From Taeniopygia guttata (taxonomy: Eukaryota > Chordata > Aves > Passeriformes > Estrildidae), in the NCBI RefSeq assembly GCF_048771995.1, contig NC_133032.1:23895501-23959500 (forward strand): 64,000 bases of DNA, written 5' to 3'. Made by a program: the position numbers and the translations under genes. Under the pieces are notes generated by a model. The model saw only the letters and a list, made by a program, of their open reading frames with translations. It did no database searches and was not told the DNA's origin. Positions 43,201-56,885 of the stretch are shown piece after piece. Each line of letters starts with the position of its first letter. Within the stretch, counting starts at the first letter, position 1.

Positions 43201-46200
43201 TTATCCCTCTAAAATCCCTGTGAATAGTTTTATTCTGGTACCTGTATATTTGACAGCTGTCACAAACAATGCCTGTTCTTCCTGAAGGACAGGACTAGAA
43301 CTGACACATACTGTCCTTCTGTTCTGTATACCTGGTTCAAATCTAGGAAATGTTCCTTTTTGTATATGATAATAAGATTCAGTTTAAATTGTTATTAGTG
43401 ACTAAATTCAGAGTTTTCTTTTCCTCTCAACACGGCTTGTACCTATAAGAATCTTCTCTGGTAATGTGAAGATGAAATTATTTAAGTCTAAACATTTTAA
43501 GAAAGGGGAGAACACAATATAGCTGCCAACTAGTTAATTGTTAACTGTATTGTTTTAGACACTAAGGAGTGGTTTACTGATTTTGTAATTAGTTTTCTTC
43601 ATGCCACGCTCAGGATGTTAACTGCAAGTTTAAATGAATCTGCTGTCTTCAATTACACGTAAGCTGCATATCAGTTTGCTGCACTTAATAGCAAGGACAT
43701 TCTGTAATTGAGGTATTCTGCACTGTGACAGACAATTTTATATAAATAGGTTTTTATATACCACCGTCATTTCTAATATTGAGGGATCAGTGGTCCATGA
43801 AATCAGATCTATGTGGCTATTCCTGGTGTATTAGCATTACCTAATTTTCTGTGACAAACTTGGGGAATACAATATGGTAGAGGGTTTTGGTTGCCTTTGT
43901 TCAGCTGGAAATGACCTTCATTATGTGTTAACCTGACACCTGCACAACATTGTGTCCTGGTTGCCTAGATGTACAAATAAAGATGATAAAGTGACAGGTG
44001 CCTGTTTTTCTAGATGGACGGGTACTAATTCAGAAGAAGAATGAGAAGGCCAGTGTTCAGCAGGAACAGTGAAAATTCCTATCTAATTACTTCCATATTA
44101 TTTAAGTGAAAAGGTGCACATTTAGGTTGTGTGGTTTTAGCAAGGTAGTTTAAAAATAACTGCAAGCAGATTTTGCATCTACTGAGTAGTAATAACTTTA
44201 TGTTCTGTAGTACTCTGTACACAATTGAAATATAGCATATGAGTACCTCATGTGACAGCTAACATTATCTTTAAGAATGAAGAGTACTGTAAACAGCATA
44301 TGCACCTACATGAAATATTGGTAAGCTGGGAGTAAACTCTTTCCTGATTCAGTTTGAGAGGCGCAACTCCCAAATGTAATGTTGTGTTGTGCTTCTGCTG
44401 CAAATGAAAAGATTTTGAGGCTGCTTTCTAAATGCATTGTTTAATATGACATTATGTATGTCAAAATACAGATGGAGTAATGCCACGACTAGTACAACAA
44501 AAGGTAACACAGAGACTGGAAATTTTGTACAGAGAACAATAGTGTGAGTAAGTTGTCACACATCAAAGTATGAATAGAAGCTTAAGCTTGCCTTCTTTCA
44601 AAGGTTGTATTGTATTTTTGATTTGAAAAACAATATTACAACACCTTAAATCAACTCTTTTATGAGCTGTCTCATTAGTTCCTATTGCTTCTGTGCCTGT
44701 TGGTATAACTTCTGTTTCTTCCCTAAACCATGACATTGAGAATGTTTTACTGCTTTCTTTAGGCCCCAGCAAAATGCAGTGGAAAGTCGTAAACTGACTT
44801 GGTGGAATGTGCTCATCACTAAACTGCTGACCACGAATGGGTCCAGGCTCTGCTTCCCTACCCACTGCCTCCAGTTGTCCCTGTCCTCTCTTAAGAAGAG
44901 CCACTGACTATTTCTAGTTAGTGGGACATTCCCACCAGCAGCCCAAGCAGCTCAGGAGTGAACAGACCTTGCTGGTCTCACACTGAAATAATGATGTGCG
45001 AAGTTAAGAGCTGCAGACATTTCTTCTCAAATGTGTTGTTAGTTCAAAGCAGGCAGTGTTGGGAAGAGAGAAAGGGATTGTGTTCCAGGAGCAAGGTTGA
45101 CTTCTGTGCTTTCTCACAAGTCAGTCTACTGGGTAAGTTTTGGAAATTTTCCATACAAAGGCAAACAAACCATGTGGGCAGCAGTCAGGGTCCCAAAGAT
45201 AAGGCAATGTAGCAGTGTTCGTGCCATGATTTCTTTTGCTGTGCCTCATTACTAATGAAAGAACTGAATGATATAATGTGGGCTAATGTCTGGCAGGAGA
45301 AGCAGTGGCCCAGATTTGACATTAAGTTGGCGAAAGTGAGTGAGATTCTCTGCTTCACCCCACTCATTGTTATTCCAGTCGAATTGAAAAGTACTTTTAC
45401 TGTCTCCTGCTGTCTCCTTTTCTGTCAATCAGATGGGAGTCACAAACTAAGCTGCACAAGTTGAGGCTTTTATCTGGAAAATACTTGACAATTTGGACAA
45501 TTAATGAATGCTCCATTCAACTGTTGATCTTTTTTTGTTGTGTCCTCTGTCTTCCCTGTTCTGAAGTGTTGTGAGACCCCACCTTTGATCTGACTGATCT
45601 CTGAGAATGTGATTAATTTTGGCAGGTAGAAGCTAACGTCTTCTGGATTGAGGTTGGAAGTCAGTCTAGATTTCTGGCGTTGTTATAGAATTCTGATGGT
45701 ATAGCATAGCTTTCAAACACTCCAGTTGTTTTCTGTTGAGATAAATTATTGAAACTGCTTCTTTAGCCTGTAACAAATTTCAAATATGTTCAGAGTGTGA
45801 GTTCTCCCTCCTAAAACTTCTCAGCTTCCTCTTATTTTCCTTCTTCTGTAGCATGTTCAAGAGGATGCTTACAAGATGAGGTTTGGAAAATGAGTGATAC
45901 TTTTAATCTGTGCAGAGACTTTTCAGTCCCATCTGCATTTTCTGTGTGCTCTTAGAGATTGAATTTTTCAAGGTTTACCAGGTGATGAAGTCTCTAAGCT
46001 CAGGTAAAATGAATTGTATGCTATAAACATCCTACTTCCCTCCTTCCATGCTTTAATGATCTCATTCCACTATGCAGTGCAATTTAGGGTTGTTATAAAC
46101 AGGAAACATTATCAAAACAAATTGTCTACACCCACCCCTTCAATTATATTTCAAGATCTTGCTTGAACAAAATATACTATATTTGTGTAAAAGCATGGAG

Positions 46201-48587
46201 CTCTGATTATTTCACTGTATATAAAAAAAAAAGGATTGTATGTGAGAAAATTGTGACTTTCACAAGAAAAACTGTTCTAAAGTTGGAAGGGCTAGTTGGA
46301 GAATAATTGAAGGTCTGCCAGGTCAATCTGTTCCATGCTACGGTCTAACAATTATATAATTAAAACTGCTTCTGCCTTATTTCTCCCCCAAAAAAATTAT
46401 TTCAGCCCAATAAATTTGGCAAAATGGTGTTCTCTCTCTAGCATGGGGAGTAATGAAAGTTACTGACTGTGACTATGAACTACCTAGTGAGCCCTTCAGA
46501 AGCAAGAGAGATACTGTCTTTGAGTCTCTTCTTTAGATTTATTAGGGCTCATTAAACAACAGTGATACTGCCCAATTATTTTTTATACTAAAGTGTGCTT
46601 GTAGGTTCATTTTGATGAGGCATAGAGATTAAGAAAAAACCCAACACAAAAAAAACTATACCAAAAAAAAAAAAACCAACCAGCCTTCAGTAGCTTTTAA
46701 AAATAGATATTAAGGCTAAATTGTAGATGCAAATGTATTTTAATTTTCTAAAGCAGTTTGTGTGTCTGCAGATTGCTGCTACCTGGGGACAGTGACTCCA
46801 GCTGGCTCCTAAGAACACTGTCCCTTCTGTACCTGGATAGACTTCATGCCTGCATGGTCACCACCTTCACTGGGATCATGGGGTTGGTGGTTGAAGTTCT
46901 GCTACCTTTGCACCCTTTTTTATTATATACCTGTGCTATAGGCCATGGGGAAACCTCTTTGCTGTTCTTTCCACTTATTTTATATGATACTTTACGGATG
47001 CACTTCTGCACAGACCTATTTATCTGGTCCTTTTTGAGCCATGCAAGAGTGCAGCTAGTACAAGCAGGTCATTTACAATTTGGAAGCTTGGGAACAGTGA
47101 GAGGTGATGATGCAGAAAGGAGATGATGAGCCATGATGGGGAAAGGTGGAGACTGCTGACCAAAAGTTTGGGCAGGGTCTGCTGCAGACATCAAAGCTGT
47201 TCATTTGATTTTTACATTGCTTGTTTGGAGGTTGCTGTTGTTCAGCTGCCTGGCTGTTGTGGCTGGAAGCTCTGCTGGTTTCTGTTCTTGAAGGATGAGC
47301 AACAAGCCTGTAGGTAAACCAGAAACCTGAGTAAGACGATCTTGTTTTGCTCCACTTCCCAGTATTTTTTTTCCTTTGCTTGGCCTTATGCTAAAGAGAC
47401 TTTTGGGGTTACTTGAGGGGAAAGGTAGAGGAGCAGGATTGGTCTGGGATAGCTAATGGATATACACAGGGTAAGTGGTGCTGAATGCAGGGTGCTGGCG
47501 TGCCCTGCCCCTGCTGCTCACCTCTGCTGTAATTACAGCAGATGTCTCAGCAGAGAAAGTTGTTTGTAACGCTGGTGCTGCCTGTCAGTGCTGCTGGGTT
47601 ATTACTCATCCAGGCTGTTGTTGGAGATCTAGTATGGCAAGGAGCTCAGGAAGTCCTGGGGTGAAGTGCCCTGCAAAACAGGCATCCAGCCAAACCAGGT
47701 GGTTTGCATTTCTGTCGCTGCTTTTCAGAGCAAGCTGGTTATTAAAGCTATCCCAGACAAAATAGCACAGTTCCTCTTTCTCTCCTGGTGCATCCCGATG
47801 AATGTATTCAGTCATGTTAGTCATGCCAGTCTCTTCAATCTTTATATGTGCATAAGCAAGGCTTGACTTTTCATTGAAGTTCAGCAGGTACATAGATGTT
47901 AAAAGTGCTGTGTCTTCTGTAATTTTTTCCTGATGTAGCAATTTGGCCTTTACCAATAGCCTTAGGTTTAAACAGCCCAAGATATAAAATGAGTTAGTTA
48001 TGCTGCTATGCTAGTTTAAGAATAATTGTAAAAAGTGCCTTTGTGTTTCTGGGGACAGGTATTAACAGAAGGTGCATTTCAGTGGCTTTGCATGGTACCT
48101 GACTTTCACAGTGGTTCAGCTGTTGTTCCCAGGGGAAAAAAAAAAAAAAAGCACAACAGAAAACCACCTTAGTGAGAAATTTATGGAAATACAGTGAATT
48201 TTGCTAGTGTTTGGTTTCCCTGCATCACCCTCAGGATAGTTTGATGCTGTGTGTTTGCAGAAGGAATATTGGTCAGGGAGCCTTGACTTTTATATGCCTT
48301 TCTTTAAAAAGGCACATAAAACCTGAGTCTGCCCTTAGGGGAGGGCAGCCCCAAGGACAAGTCTGTGGATCTTGCCCTGTAGCCAGTGAGGGCTGGGAGT
48401 GTCTGGTGCAGAACTGGCTGCCCTGTGACTGAGGAGGGAACCTGAGTGCCCAAAGCACCTGCAGAGCTGCTCCTCCCTGCCTGTTTAACAGCAGCACTGA
48501 CACACTGGCACAGCCCAAACTAGTTTTTCTGGCATGGTCATGATATCTTATGCCAGTGATGTAGTAAAACTATAATTTCCCCTTGAA
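37251..48587. other. ANKRD44: Intron 1 segment without genes
   Basis: No gene recognised in about 11 kb. Open frames of 132 codons (39084-39482, minus), 164 codons (40952-41446, plus) and 124 codons (47606-47980, minus) show no domain I know and no convincing splice context. The block 43380-43760 is AT-rich, CpG-poor and balanced, resembling conserved non-coding sequence. An A-rich patch lies at 46630-46678 and a 15-bp A run at 48136-48150. Confidence 0.55.
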
Positions 48588-48651
48588 TACTGTATACTAT
48601 ATATTTATATATATATATATATATACACACTACTATATATAGTATACAGTA
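48588..48651. repeat. Perfect 17-bp inverted repeat around a TA microsatellite
   Basis: The left arm tactgtatactatatat (48588-48604) and right arm atatatagtatacagta (48635-48651) are exact reverse complements. They enclose a 30-bp loop made mainly of (TA)n and a short CA run. The structure could extrude as a cruciform or fold as a long hairpin in RNA. Confidence 0.92.
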
Positions 48652-51600
48652 CTGTACTATACTACGCTGTCCTTACTCTGTTGTGATGCAATAACCTTGC
48701 AGAATGATGGGATCCCTAATCCACTGCTGGATGTTATGGTAGAACAAAATCTGCTACTTCAAATACTTGCTGCAAAACCATACCTTTATACAGAGGAAGA
48801 GGGTGTATGTCCTTTTATTTTACAGTAGGGTTTTTATTTATAATAGTTGACTGCAGCTGTCTTTTCCCGTTGTCTTTGCAGTTTAAGTATCAGAAGGATA
48901 AGATACTGAGTTGAAATGTATCTCGCCTATTGACTGATCAAATTTGAATACCAGAGAGCATTAATAAAGCCTTAACAATGCCATATGTATTGTAAACATG
49001 GTTTGCTTGTTTTAACAGAATCACGGTTCCCTTGTCAGAAACCCCCAGTTTCCTGCTCCAATTGCTTTTTTCTACAACTCAGGACATGAGTGTCCTCAGC
49101 CATCCTTACCCTTATTGTGTGACACCATGTCCCAGAGGAGATTTGGCAGAAGAAACCACAAACAGCCTATCCCCAGCAAACTGCCTCTGCTCTTCCCTGC
49201 AAAATCCTTCATTAATTAAAGAGCATAAGAAGCATCTGATGGCATTGGATCCACTTCTAATCCCTTGTTCCACTCCTAGTAGGTGTCAAGTTCTGAAATG
49301 GTGAGAAAGGTGCAAGGATGCTGAAAGAGGACAGATGATCTTCCATCCACTGAAGTTTTCTCGTGTGCTCCAATTGTTTGAGTTAGATTAAGGCCTGAAA
49401 TCTAGCTTTGGAGGTATTTTTGGAATTATGTTTGTGGTATATATGACACATCTATGTGTGTATATGAAATATATGTACATATATAAAATGTTTCACGTTT
49501 TATTGGTAAAGTTTTGACTTCTAGATACAACAGAATTCTTGGCCTAAGGAAGCACAGTAATTGCTGGCAGGTTTCAAAACTGTCTGCCTCAGTCCATGTT
49601 GAAAGAGAAGCTGAGTTGTCCACCCCAGCAGAAAGTTACAGGGTAAATTCTGCTTGGGGTCGTTTCTTAGTGACTAAGGAACTCATAATTGGCTCTGTGT
49701 GGGCCGGGATCTGTCTGTGGTGAGGCGAGAGCAGCGCAGCAGACACAGAAAGTGTATGGGAGTGACGAGGTGGGATATGGCCTTTGTACAGCTGCTCTGT
49801 GATCAGCTGTGTTAATTGTTGCGCATCAGAAGCCCTCTCCAGTTTTTTGTTCCCCCTTCATTGTGCCAGGAGGAGGAGGGTCATACTGTGGATGTTAAAG
49901 GTTAACATACTTCCTGAGAGACAGATACTTCATTGTTTCCTTCCTATATGAGTTCAATTGACAATGAACTCTCAGCAACATTCAGCAGAATTGGCTAGTT
50001 TCAAGTGCCTTGAAAATAATTAGCCAAAGCTGAAATTAATTATAGTAACAATGAAAATTCCCCAGAATAATAAATAATGCAACTCCAAATTTTGCAGTTC
50101 AATCTTCGTAGTTGTGATTACTTAATGTTGTCATTCTTGACGCTACTTTGTTGTTAATGACTACTTTGATAATGTTTTACTTCTGCATTTTACGCTGAGA
50201 TGCTGCCCTCTCTGCTGTTTGGTTTAAATACTAGAAAATTACAAACAAGTTTTGCCCATTCTTGTTTAAATGCCAACTCCATTAATGTCCTTGTTGTTGT
50301 GATCCTAGTGTTACAAGCCTTATGTGAGCATTTATTCAGATTTTGAAAATATTGATCCTTTTTTTAGTCGCAGAAGGGAAAAGGCATGACTTCCAGAAAA
50401 AAAGTTGACTTCTTCATGCATGTTTACTTTCCTTTAACTCTGGAAAACTCAAGCCTTTCATTTGAGACTTTGAAGATGTTTTCCATCTTCCTTGTAAACT
50501 CAGTGCTTGCTTCAAAGCACACATGCAATTTGTAGACTTGTATTGCCTAGGGAATTGTTGGGAATCTTTACTTTCTGTGTGGAGATGAATGCACACAGAA
50601 GTTCAAATAACTCCTCTAATTTTTTCTTTTGCAAGAACAGAGTTGTGTTTTTTTTTTTTTTCTTTTTCCTGCAAACAGACCTGAGCACTTCTCCATCCCT
50701 TCCTTTCTTCTCTTCTCGCCTCTCCTCTTGATTCCGATTTCGCTTTAAAGTGCTAGTGAGTAAAAACACAGGGGTAAGTAAACGGCCACTAGAGTTGCAA
50801 TGGCATTAATATTTCATCAGATAAAAACCTCCTCATGCTGGTTGTCATGGTGAACACTCCACTGCTCTCCCCAGGCTGTGGTGCTCCATCTCTCCTCCTG
50901 CACTGTTGTGAAGGTCACTGGTGGCCACAGGTGGCCTCTGCTGGTGCCCAGGGCTGTGGATAATCCTCCCCTGCTCTCCAAGCAGAGCTGCACAGCCTGC
51001 ACAGAAACAGGCAAAAACACCAAGCTGCTACCAAGCCTTTCTTCCAGATGTTAATGAAAACCAGCTCAACCAGGAGGTATTAGATATGTAATTCATTTTA
51101 TAAGTATTTCAATCTTCAGCTTAACAGGCAAGTGCTTATTAGTTAAAAAGTTTGCCAGTGCCTGAAGGAGCAGTCTGAGCAAGCGGATTTTAAGGCGCTG
51201 AATGAAGCCCAGTTTGCAGGTATCAACTAGATGAAGCTGCCCAAGGACTAGAGGTGAAGGAAGAGGACTGTGGAGAGGAATTTCTTTCAATAAGCAAGGG
51301 ATAAAACCTAAACCTGTGCCATACTTTTGTTTCTGCTTGCCTTCTGGAGATGGAAAATCTTCTGGCTCTGTTTTGCTCTCCTATGTTTTCTGATGTCATA
51401 TGGGAGAGCTGAAACCCAGACCATGATCTTTGGATGGCCATAAGCCCTGAGCCCTTCAGCTGTGACATGGCAGGAGCTCAGCAGACCTGCCAGCCTGGCA
51501 CGATGTGTCCTGGCATTGCTTCTCAGGCTGGGCTTGTTCTGGGGTGGAGGCAGCACTCTGTGCAGGGTGCACACACTTCCCACAGCCACGGCAAACGGGG

Positions 51601-52097
51601 GAGGAAGTGGAAAAAAACAACCCAGCAGTGTGTATGCAATCCCCAGAGTGCAATACTGACCCTGGTGGATAACACCCCATTCCTCGCAGGGGAATTGGCT
51701 GTTCTCTCTTCTCGCGGTGATGTCTCAGTGAAATGCAGAGTTGTTTTTGGCTCTGCCATAGAATGGATAACAGTCTCGCAGTTCAGCTCTTCAGAGTCCT
51801 CCTGTGACATGCAGTTGTCCTTCAGGCCCTTGGTTTCCCTGCTGTGCAGTTGGGATAGATAGGAATGAGTGTGTGTGATGCCATCAAGAGAGCCTGGGGA
51901 CAGTGTTTGGAGCAGGAACTGATGGAAACTTTACATAGCATGAGATTTTGCTACAGAAAAGCTTAAACTTCATGGGAGTCATACTAAACATGGCTACGTC
52001 TTGACACACCATTTCTTCTTATGTTGCAACGTTTCCATTTTCCCCAGAACACATTGCAAGACAACAAGGTGCTGCTTTATAGACTTATTTAAAGTTA

Positions 52098-52125
52098 CTG
52101 GAATGTAAAAGCTGGAATGTAAAAG
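52098..52125. repeat. 14-bp tandem duplication
   Basis: The unit ctggaatgtaaaag is repeated twice without a mismatch. Confidence 0.9.
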
Positions 52126-52955
52126 CTCATGAGTATGTTGGGAGAGGGAAAAGACCCAAGCACAAACCCAAGCACATTCATCTGCAAAGACTACAAAGCT
52201 GCATTTGCTTATAATGTTTTTTGATGTTTAACTTGAAACATTGATTAATGCTTAGTATTTAACACAGTAATTCAAGGACTTACAAACAATGATTTTTTTC
52301 TTCAGATTTTATCTTGAAAAACATGGAATACATGTTTATAATGTGAAGAGTTCATGGAAGACTTTGGGATTTGCTCTAAAGAAAAGCATTCTTCCTCTAG
52401 GCAGCTTCATGCTGTCAAATAGCCTCTCCTTGTAGGCTGTGATAGTATCAAAGAGTGCTTTATTTTTGCCTGCTTCATGACCTCTGAAGGGAAGAAACAG
52501 AAGAACATTAACCTTTTCATTTGTACATGTTTGAAAGTATAAACTTAAAAATCCATGAATGTGCTTCTGTAAAAATATCTTCCCAGCTGGGTTCCCGGAG
52601 TCCGACTCATTTTACTGTTGTCTTCTGGTAGTGAAAAATGCTCTTGCAATTTACGATGCGTTTTTTGGCTAGTTGCCATTGTTTGCTGTTTGTCAGAATT
52701 CCTGGTATTTTTGGTAGAGGAAATACCCATGCATTTTTGCTACATATAATCAAGTTAAGCATAGCTTAATTTACTACTTTTTTTGCTTTGTTTTGTTTTG
52801 TCTTTGTTGGTGGAGACCTGCAGACATTTATTTGGCATGCTGGATCTGCTGAGGGAATTTGTGAACGTGTCTTTTGCATTCCCTGGTAACTGTTTGCTGA
52901 GCTGGAATCTACCCTGGCATTACTCAATGAAATTAAAAAATTTAACAGCAGCTCC

Positions 52956-52977
52956 TTTTTTTTTTTTTTTTTTTTTT
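52956..52977. repeat. Poly(T) run, 22 bp
   Basis: An uninterrupted T run with no recognised retrocopy beside it. Confidence 0.9.
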
Positions 52978-55900
52978 AAATTCATGAATGAACACTAAAA
53001 GAGAGACAGAGTTTGAAATTCTCCTATGATTTCAGTTTTGGAAGGAAAAAATAATAAATGTATATGATCAGGTGATGTAGTGGTAGGCATGAATTTATTA
53101 AAAAATGGGTTTAACAAGATTTCAGGTGTAGCTTGCTTTGTGTGTAACATAATCTATATGCTCAAAATAGTTTTTCTTAAATAGCGATTGTGAACTTCTA
53201 TAAAAAAACTACTTCATCTGGAAAAATGAAGGACAGTTTTTCACGTGTCTGAGGTAGGTTAGAGATCAGACAGCAAATGGTGGCCTGTGTAAAGCAGACT
53301 GTCTGACTTGATTCTCTTGTATTAAGTCCCTTGGTGAATGCCACTGATTCTCATCCTTAAATATTTTATGGTTATCTAATCTATGAGTCAATTAATGTAT
53401 TTGTTCTAGACCTTCTTAGAAACTTGAAGGTCTTTAATAGGGCATCTAGCAGAGTAAAAAAATACTTGAAAAACTACTTTGTACTGTTTCCTGGTCCATT
53501 TCTATAATTGGGACTGAAAGTAAAAAAGGTAATGGTGTGTGAAAATATTTGTAAAAGACTTTTCCAATGTCTGAAGACAGCTGTGAGCTAAAATTCTGTT
53601 TAAGCTGGACTGCAATACAAGGGTCACTTGTAGGGATTTTACGAGTTGATGGTGTTTATGTGGGTTGTGGATGTAAGCCTGCCCTAAAATAATGTGTATG
53701 TTACTTCTGCAATTTGACACCCACAAACTATCATCTTTCTTTTCTCACATCCTAGTATAGCATCATGACGTTTTTGGGGTGGGGCTACCTAACAAGTACT
53801 TTGTAATGGAAATTCTCATCCTCCTCTTGCCATCCTTTAGATGATTTGTCACCTCCTTCCTCCACCCAATATGTTTTGCTAATATTTTGAAGCAAACAGA
53901 TAATTGCAAGTAGATGTGACTATGTTGCAGCATATCCTTCCTTTTATGCCAGCCAAGCTACACTGGAAGGAAGCAACTTGAAGATCTTCAGAAGAAAATA
54001 AAAATCCTGGCTACAGCACATCTAATTTTGTTTCAGGTCTGAAATGGCTGCCTGTGAAAAGTGATTCTGTGCTGTCATGCAAGAAGTGGTGGCAAAACAT
54101 TTAGAAATGACTACGTCTTTCCTACCACTGTTTCCTGGCATGATGAAGTGATGGAGCTGCCTCACGAACCTGACTTTGAAAATTAATGTGTTTTGTTTAT
54201 CTTGAACATTTTCTTCATTTCAAGCTGAAGCTTACTGAGCAATTGAACTTCTGGAGACCCACATTTGCCATTGGATTTGTTGAATGAATTCTAACGTGAC
54301 ACTAACATATTGCTCTTCCCTGTGGCCTTTCACAAAAGATTTCTGTTGTCCTCTAAGTCCTCTCTCCATCACCTCAGAATCAACAAGAAACTTTGTATTT
54401 CAGCAAGAACTTTTGTGGTGTTTTTGGTTTCTTTAGAATGAAATAAGTGAAACAGTTGTCAAGCAAGGGTCTACGTCAATGATTTTGTCTCCCTTTTGAA
54501 ATAATGTCCTAGCAAGTTTTTCCTGCACTGAAGTCTGTGTAAACATAGTTTGCCTGATTTTATTTTTTTCATTTTATTTTGTAGTGAAAGCAATAGCTTT
54601 TTCTTTCTTTTTAGGGAAAACAGACAAACAAATATGGACAGTTTGTTCTATCATGCCTTCATCATGAATTAGGCTGTTACTGTGCCAGCTGCCATCCAAA
54701 TACAAAGCACCCACAAGAGCTTCTCCCGGCAGGACATGCTCGTTATTCCCTGGAGAGCAGTGTGTGTTGTGGGACAGACAGGGTGGCAGGTAGCTCTGTT
54801 GCCTGCCATGGCAAGTGCCTCTGTTCTGATGTAGGTCCCTGAGGGTGCTGTAAACATCCCTGACAGCACTGCTTCTCTTGGCCACGTCTGAGGAAGCAAT
54901 TAACTTGGATCTGGGCTGGGCTGTATCTGACTAAACAGCGTCCCTGTAGCTGAAATCATGAGTGTTGTGTGGCTGAAATTGCTGGCCTGTGGAATGGGAA
55001 ACATCTTTCATTTTCTCCTTTTTATGCGAGGGAAGCAGTGATTCACTCAGATGCTGATCTCCATGTCTCAGAAGCACTGCTTGAGATAACCTGGAGATCC
55101 TGCTGCACGTAGTGGGTTCTGCCTTTGCCCTTCCTTGAACAGTGTCCCACCCTCACCACTGTGTTTCCCTGCCTGCAGAAAGGGGACAAGGCTCTCAGAC
55201 CTTCGGTAATTGTAAGGGCTGCAGAGAATGGCAGTGCTGCAGTGTGGTCTCTGCTTCCCTTCTCCTTGCCCATTGTTTACGCCAAGCTCAGATAAGATGA
55301 GTATCTTTTGTTTTTCCTGTAGATAATAATAACAGCCTATCTCTACCAATACAGGATTTTTTTCAGGAAAACGTGGGAAAAGAAAAATGAATGTGGACCT
55401 GGTGAAGCATGTGTGACAGAAAGGGTCTCAGGGCAGGGAAACAGCAAGGCTGCACTCTAGGTGGAAATGCAAGGTGGCTTTGCTGAGCACTGTGCCCTTG
55501 GAGAGCCTCTGCCTCAGCCACATCAGACACAGCTTACTTATTCATCACCCAGAAAGCTCTCCTCATTGTCAGCACTTTCCCTTCATGAAATACTCTCTTG
55601 ATGCTTAATGGCAGAGAGCAGTTGTCAAGGTGTCTGATAACTGTGGCAGATGACAAATACAAATGTTGATGTATGGGTGGTGAGTTTCCTTCACTGATCT
55701 GATCAATCTTGTCAACTTTCTTTAAAAAAAGAAATGGTTTTCTCTTCCTTATACCTGTTAAGATTTTTGTGCATCTGTGAATACAAAAAACTGATTTACT
55801 TGTTCTGGTAATGGTAGTGTCCTGGATTCAGTTTCGGGTTGAACAGTGAGATGCTTTGCTAACATCATTTTGGCCAAACAAACAAGGCAAAAGGTTTCAT

Positions 55901-56616
55901 TTTGACCCAGTGTTTATGGGAGTGTTCAGATTCCAGTCTAATGCTCTGGATGTTCTTGGATATTTTTATAGGAATGCAGGTGGGTGGATTCATGGATGAA
56001 CACCTGGAAGGAATTTGAAATCTTCAGACTTGTCATGTGTTAATAGGAATGTAAGCTGGGAGAGAACCCTCTTGTCTTTTTACTGCTCTATGCTGAAACT
56101 TGGGTGCTGTAAAGTAACTGGGAAGGCTGTGCAGAGAGGAAATTCCTTGGAGGGTATTCATAGGTTTTGATGCTAATTTGATTGTTGCAGGGGGACCATG
56201 GTTTATGTCTCTCACTGATTCATTCACCAGCTCAAGGTAAATAGGTCCTGTAGGTGTGATTTTGTTGGCAGATACTATAGAGCTGGTCTCTTTGCTGTTC
56301 ACATGATTCCTCTCTGCAATGTCTTCATCTTAGGCTTTGCTTAATGCAGAATTCTGGGAATCTGAAGATGTGTGGTTCCATTCTGCTGCAATCTGTGTCC
56401 ATGCTGTTTGGAAGCAAGACCAGTATTTCCTGTGGCGTCCTTCATCTCTTGGTGTTCTGTCTTATCCTATGAAATGTCCTGGCACTTATCTTTAGCCCGA
56501 AGTTACTCAGATGATTTATTTCCTCCTTGTCTTTAGAGTTTAGGCTTACTTGAAATGAGACTTATTTGGATGTTAGCCTCTTGCACTGCAATTTCCTTCC
56601 AAAAGGCCCTTTGGGG

Positions 56617-56885
56617 CCTGTTGTGATAGGACAGAGGGTAATGGTTTTAAACTGAAAGAGGGACAATTTTGATTAGGTATAAGGAAGAAGGATTTTTTTA
56701 ATGGGGATGGTGAAGCAGCCTCGCAGGTTGCTTGGAAAGGTGGTACACACCTGATCCCTGTAACATTCAAAGTTAGGCTGGACAGGGCTCTGAGCAACCT
56801 GATGAGGTTGAGGATGTCCCTGAAGGAGGGTTGTGCCAGAAACCTTTAACAGTCCCTTCTAACCCAAACTGTTCTGTGAAATAGA
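56617..56885 (+). mobile_element. CR1 LINE, 3'-end fragment
   Basis: A sense-orientation CR1 3' end containing, in order, tgataggacagagggtaatg, ttttaaactgaaagaggga, ggaagaaggattttt, aggttgcttggaaaggtgg, gggctctgagcaacctgatg and cccttctaacccaaactgtt. It ends in the typical ttctgtga terminal repeat. The intact 3' terminus and 5' truncation are what CR1 retroposition produces. No open reading frame survives. Confidence 0.92.

Larger units (their letters stand above)
48652..56616. other. ANKRD44: Intron 1 segment without genes
   Basis: No gene recognised. Small tandem duplications occur at 52098-52125 (14-bp unit ctggaatgtaaaag, two copies) and near 52153-52176 (acccaagcaca twice). The block around 49960-50200 is AT-rich with TAATTA-type sites. 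The 142-codon frame at 51434-51862 has no recognisable domain. Confidence 0.55.

Noticed and set aside
46268..46400. Possible CR1 3' end (gttggaagggctagttgg)
   Set aside because: Only one short phrase matches and the following sequence does not continue in the CR1 order.
47606..47980. 124-codon minus-strand frame that reads rather like a protein
   Set aside because: I could not match it to any known family, including retroviral or LINE proteins. A protein search would settle it; the length is compatible with chance.
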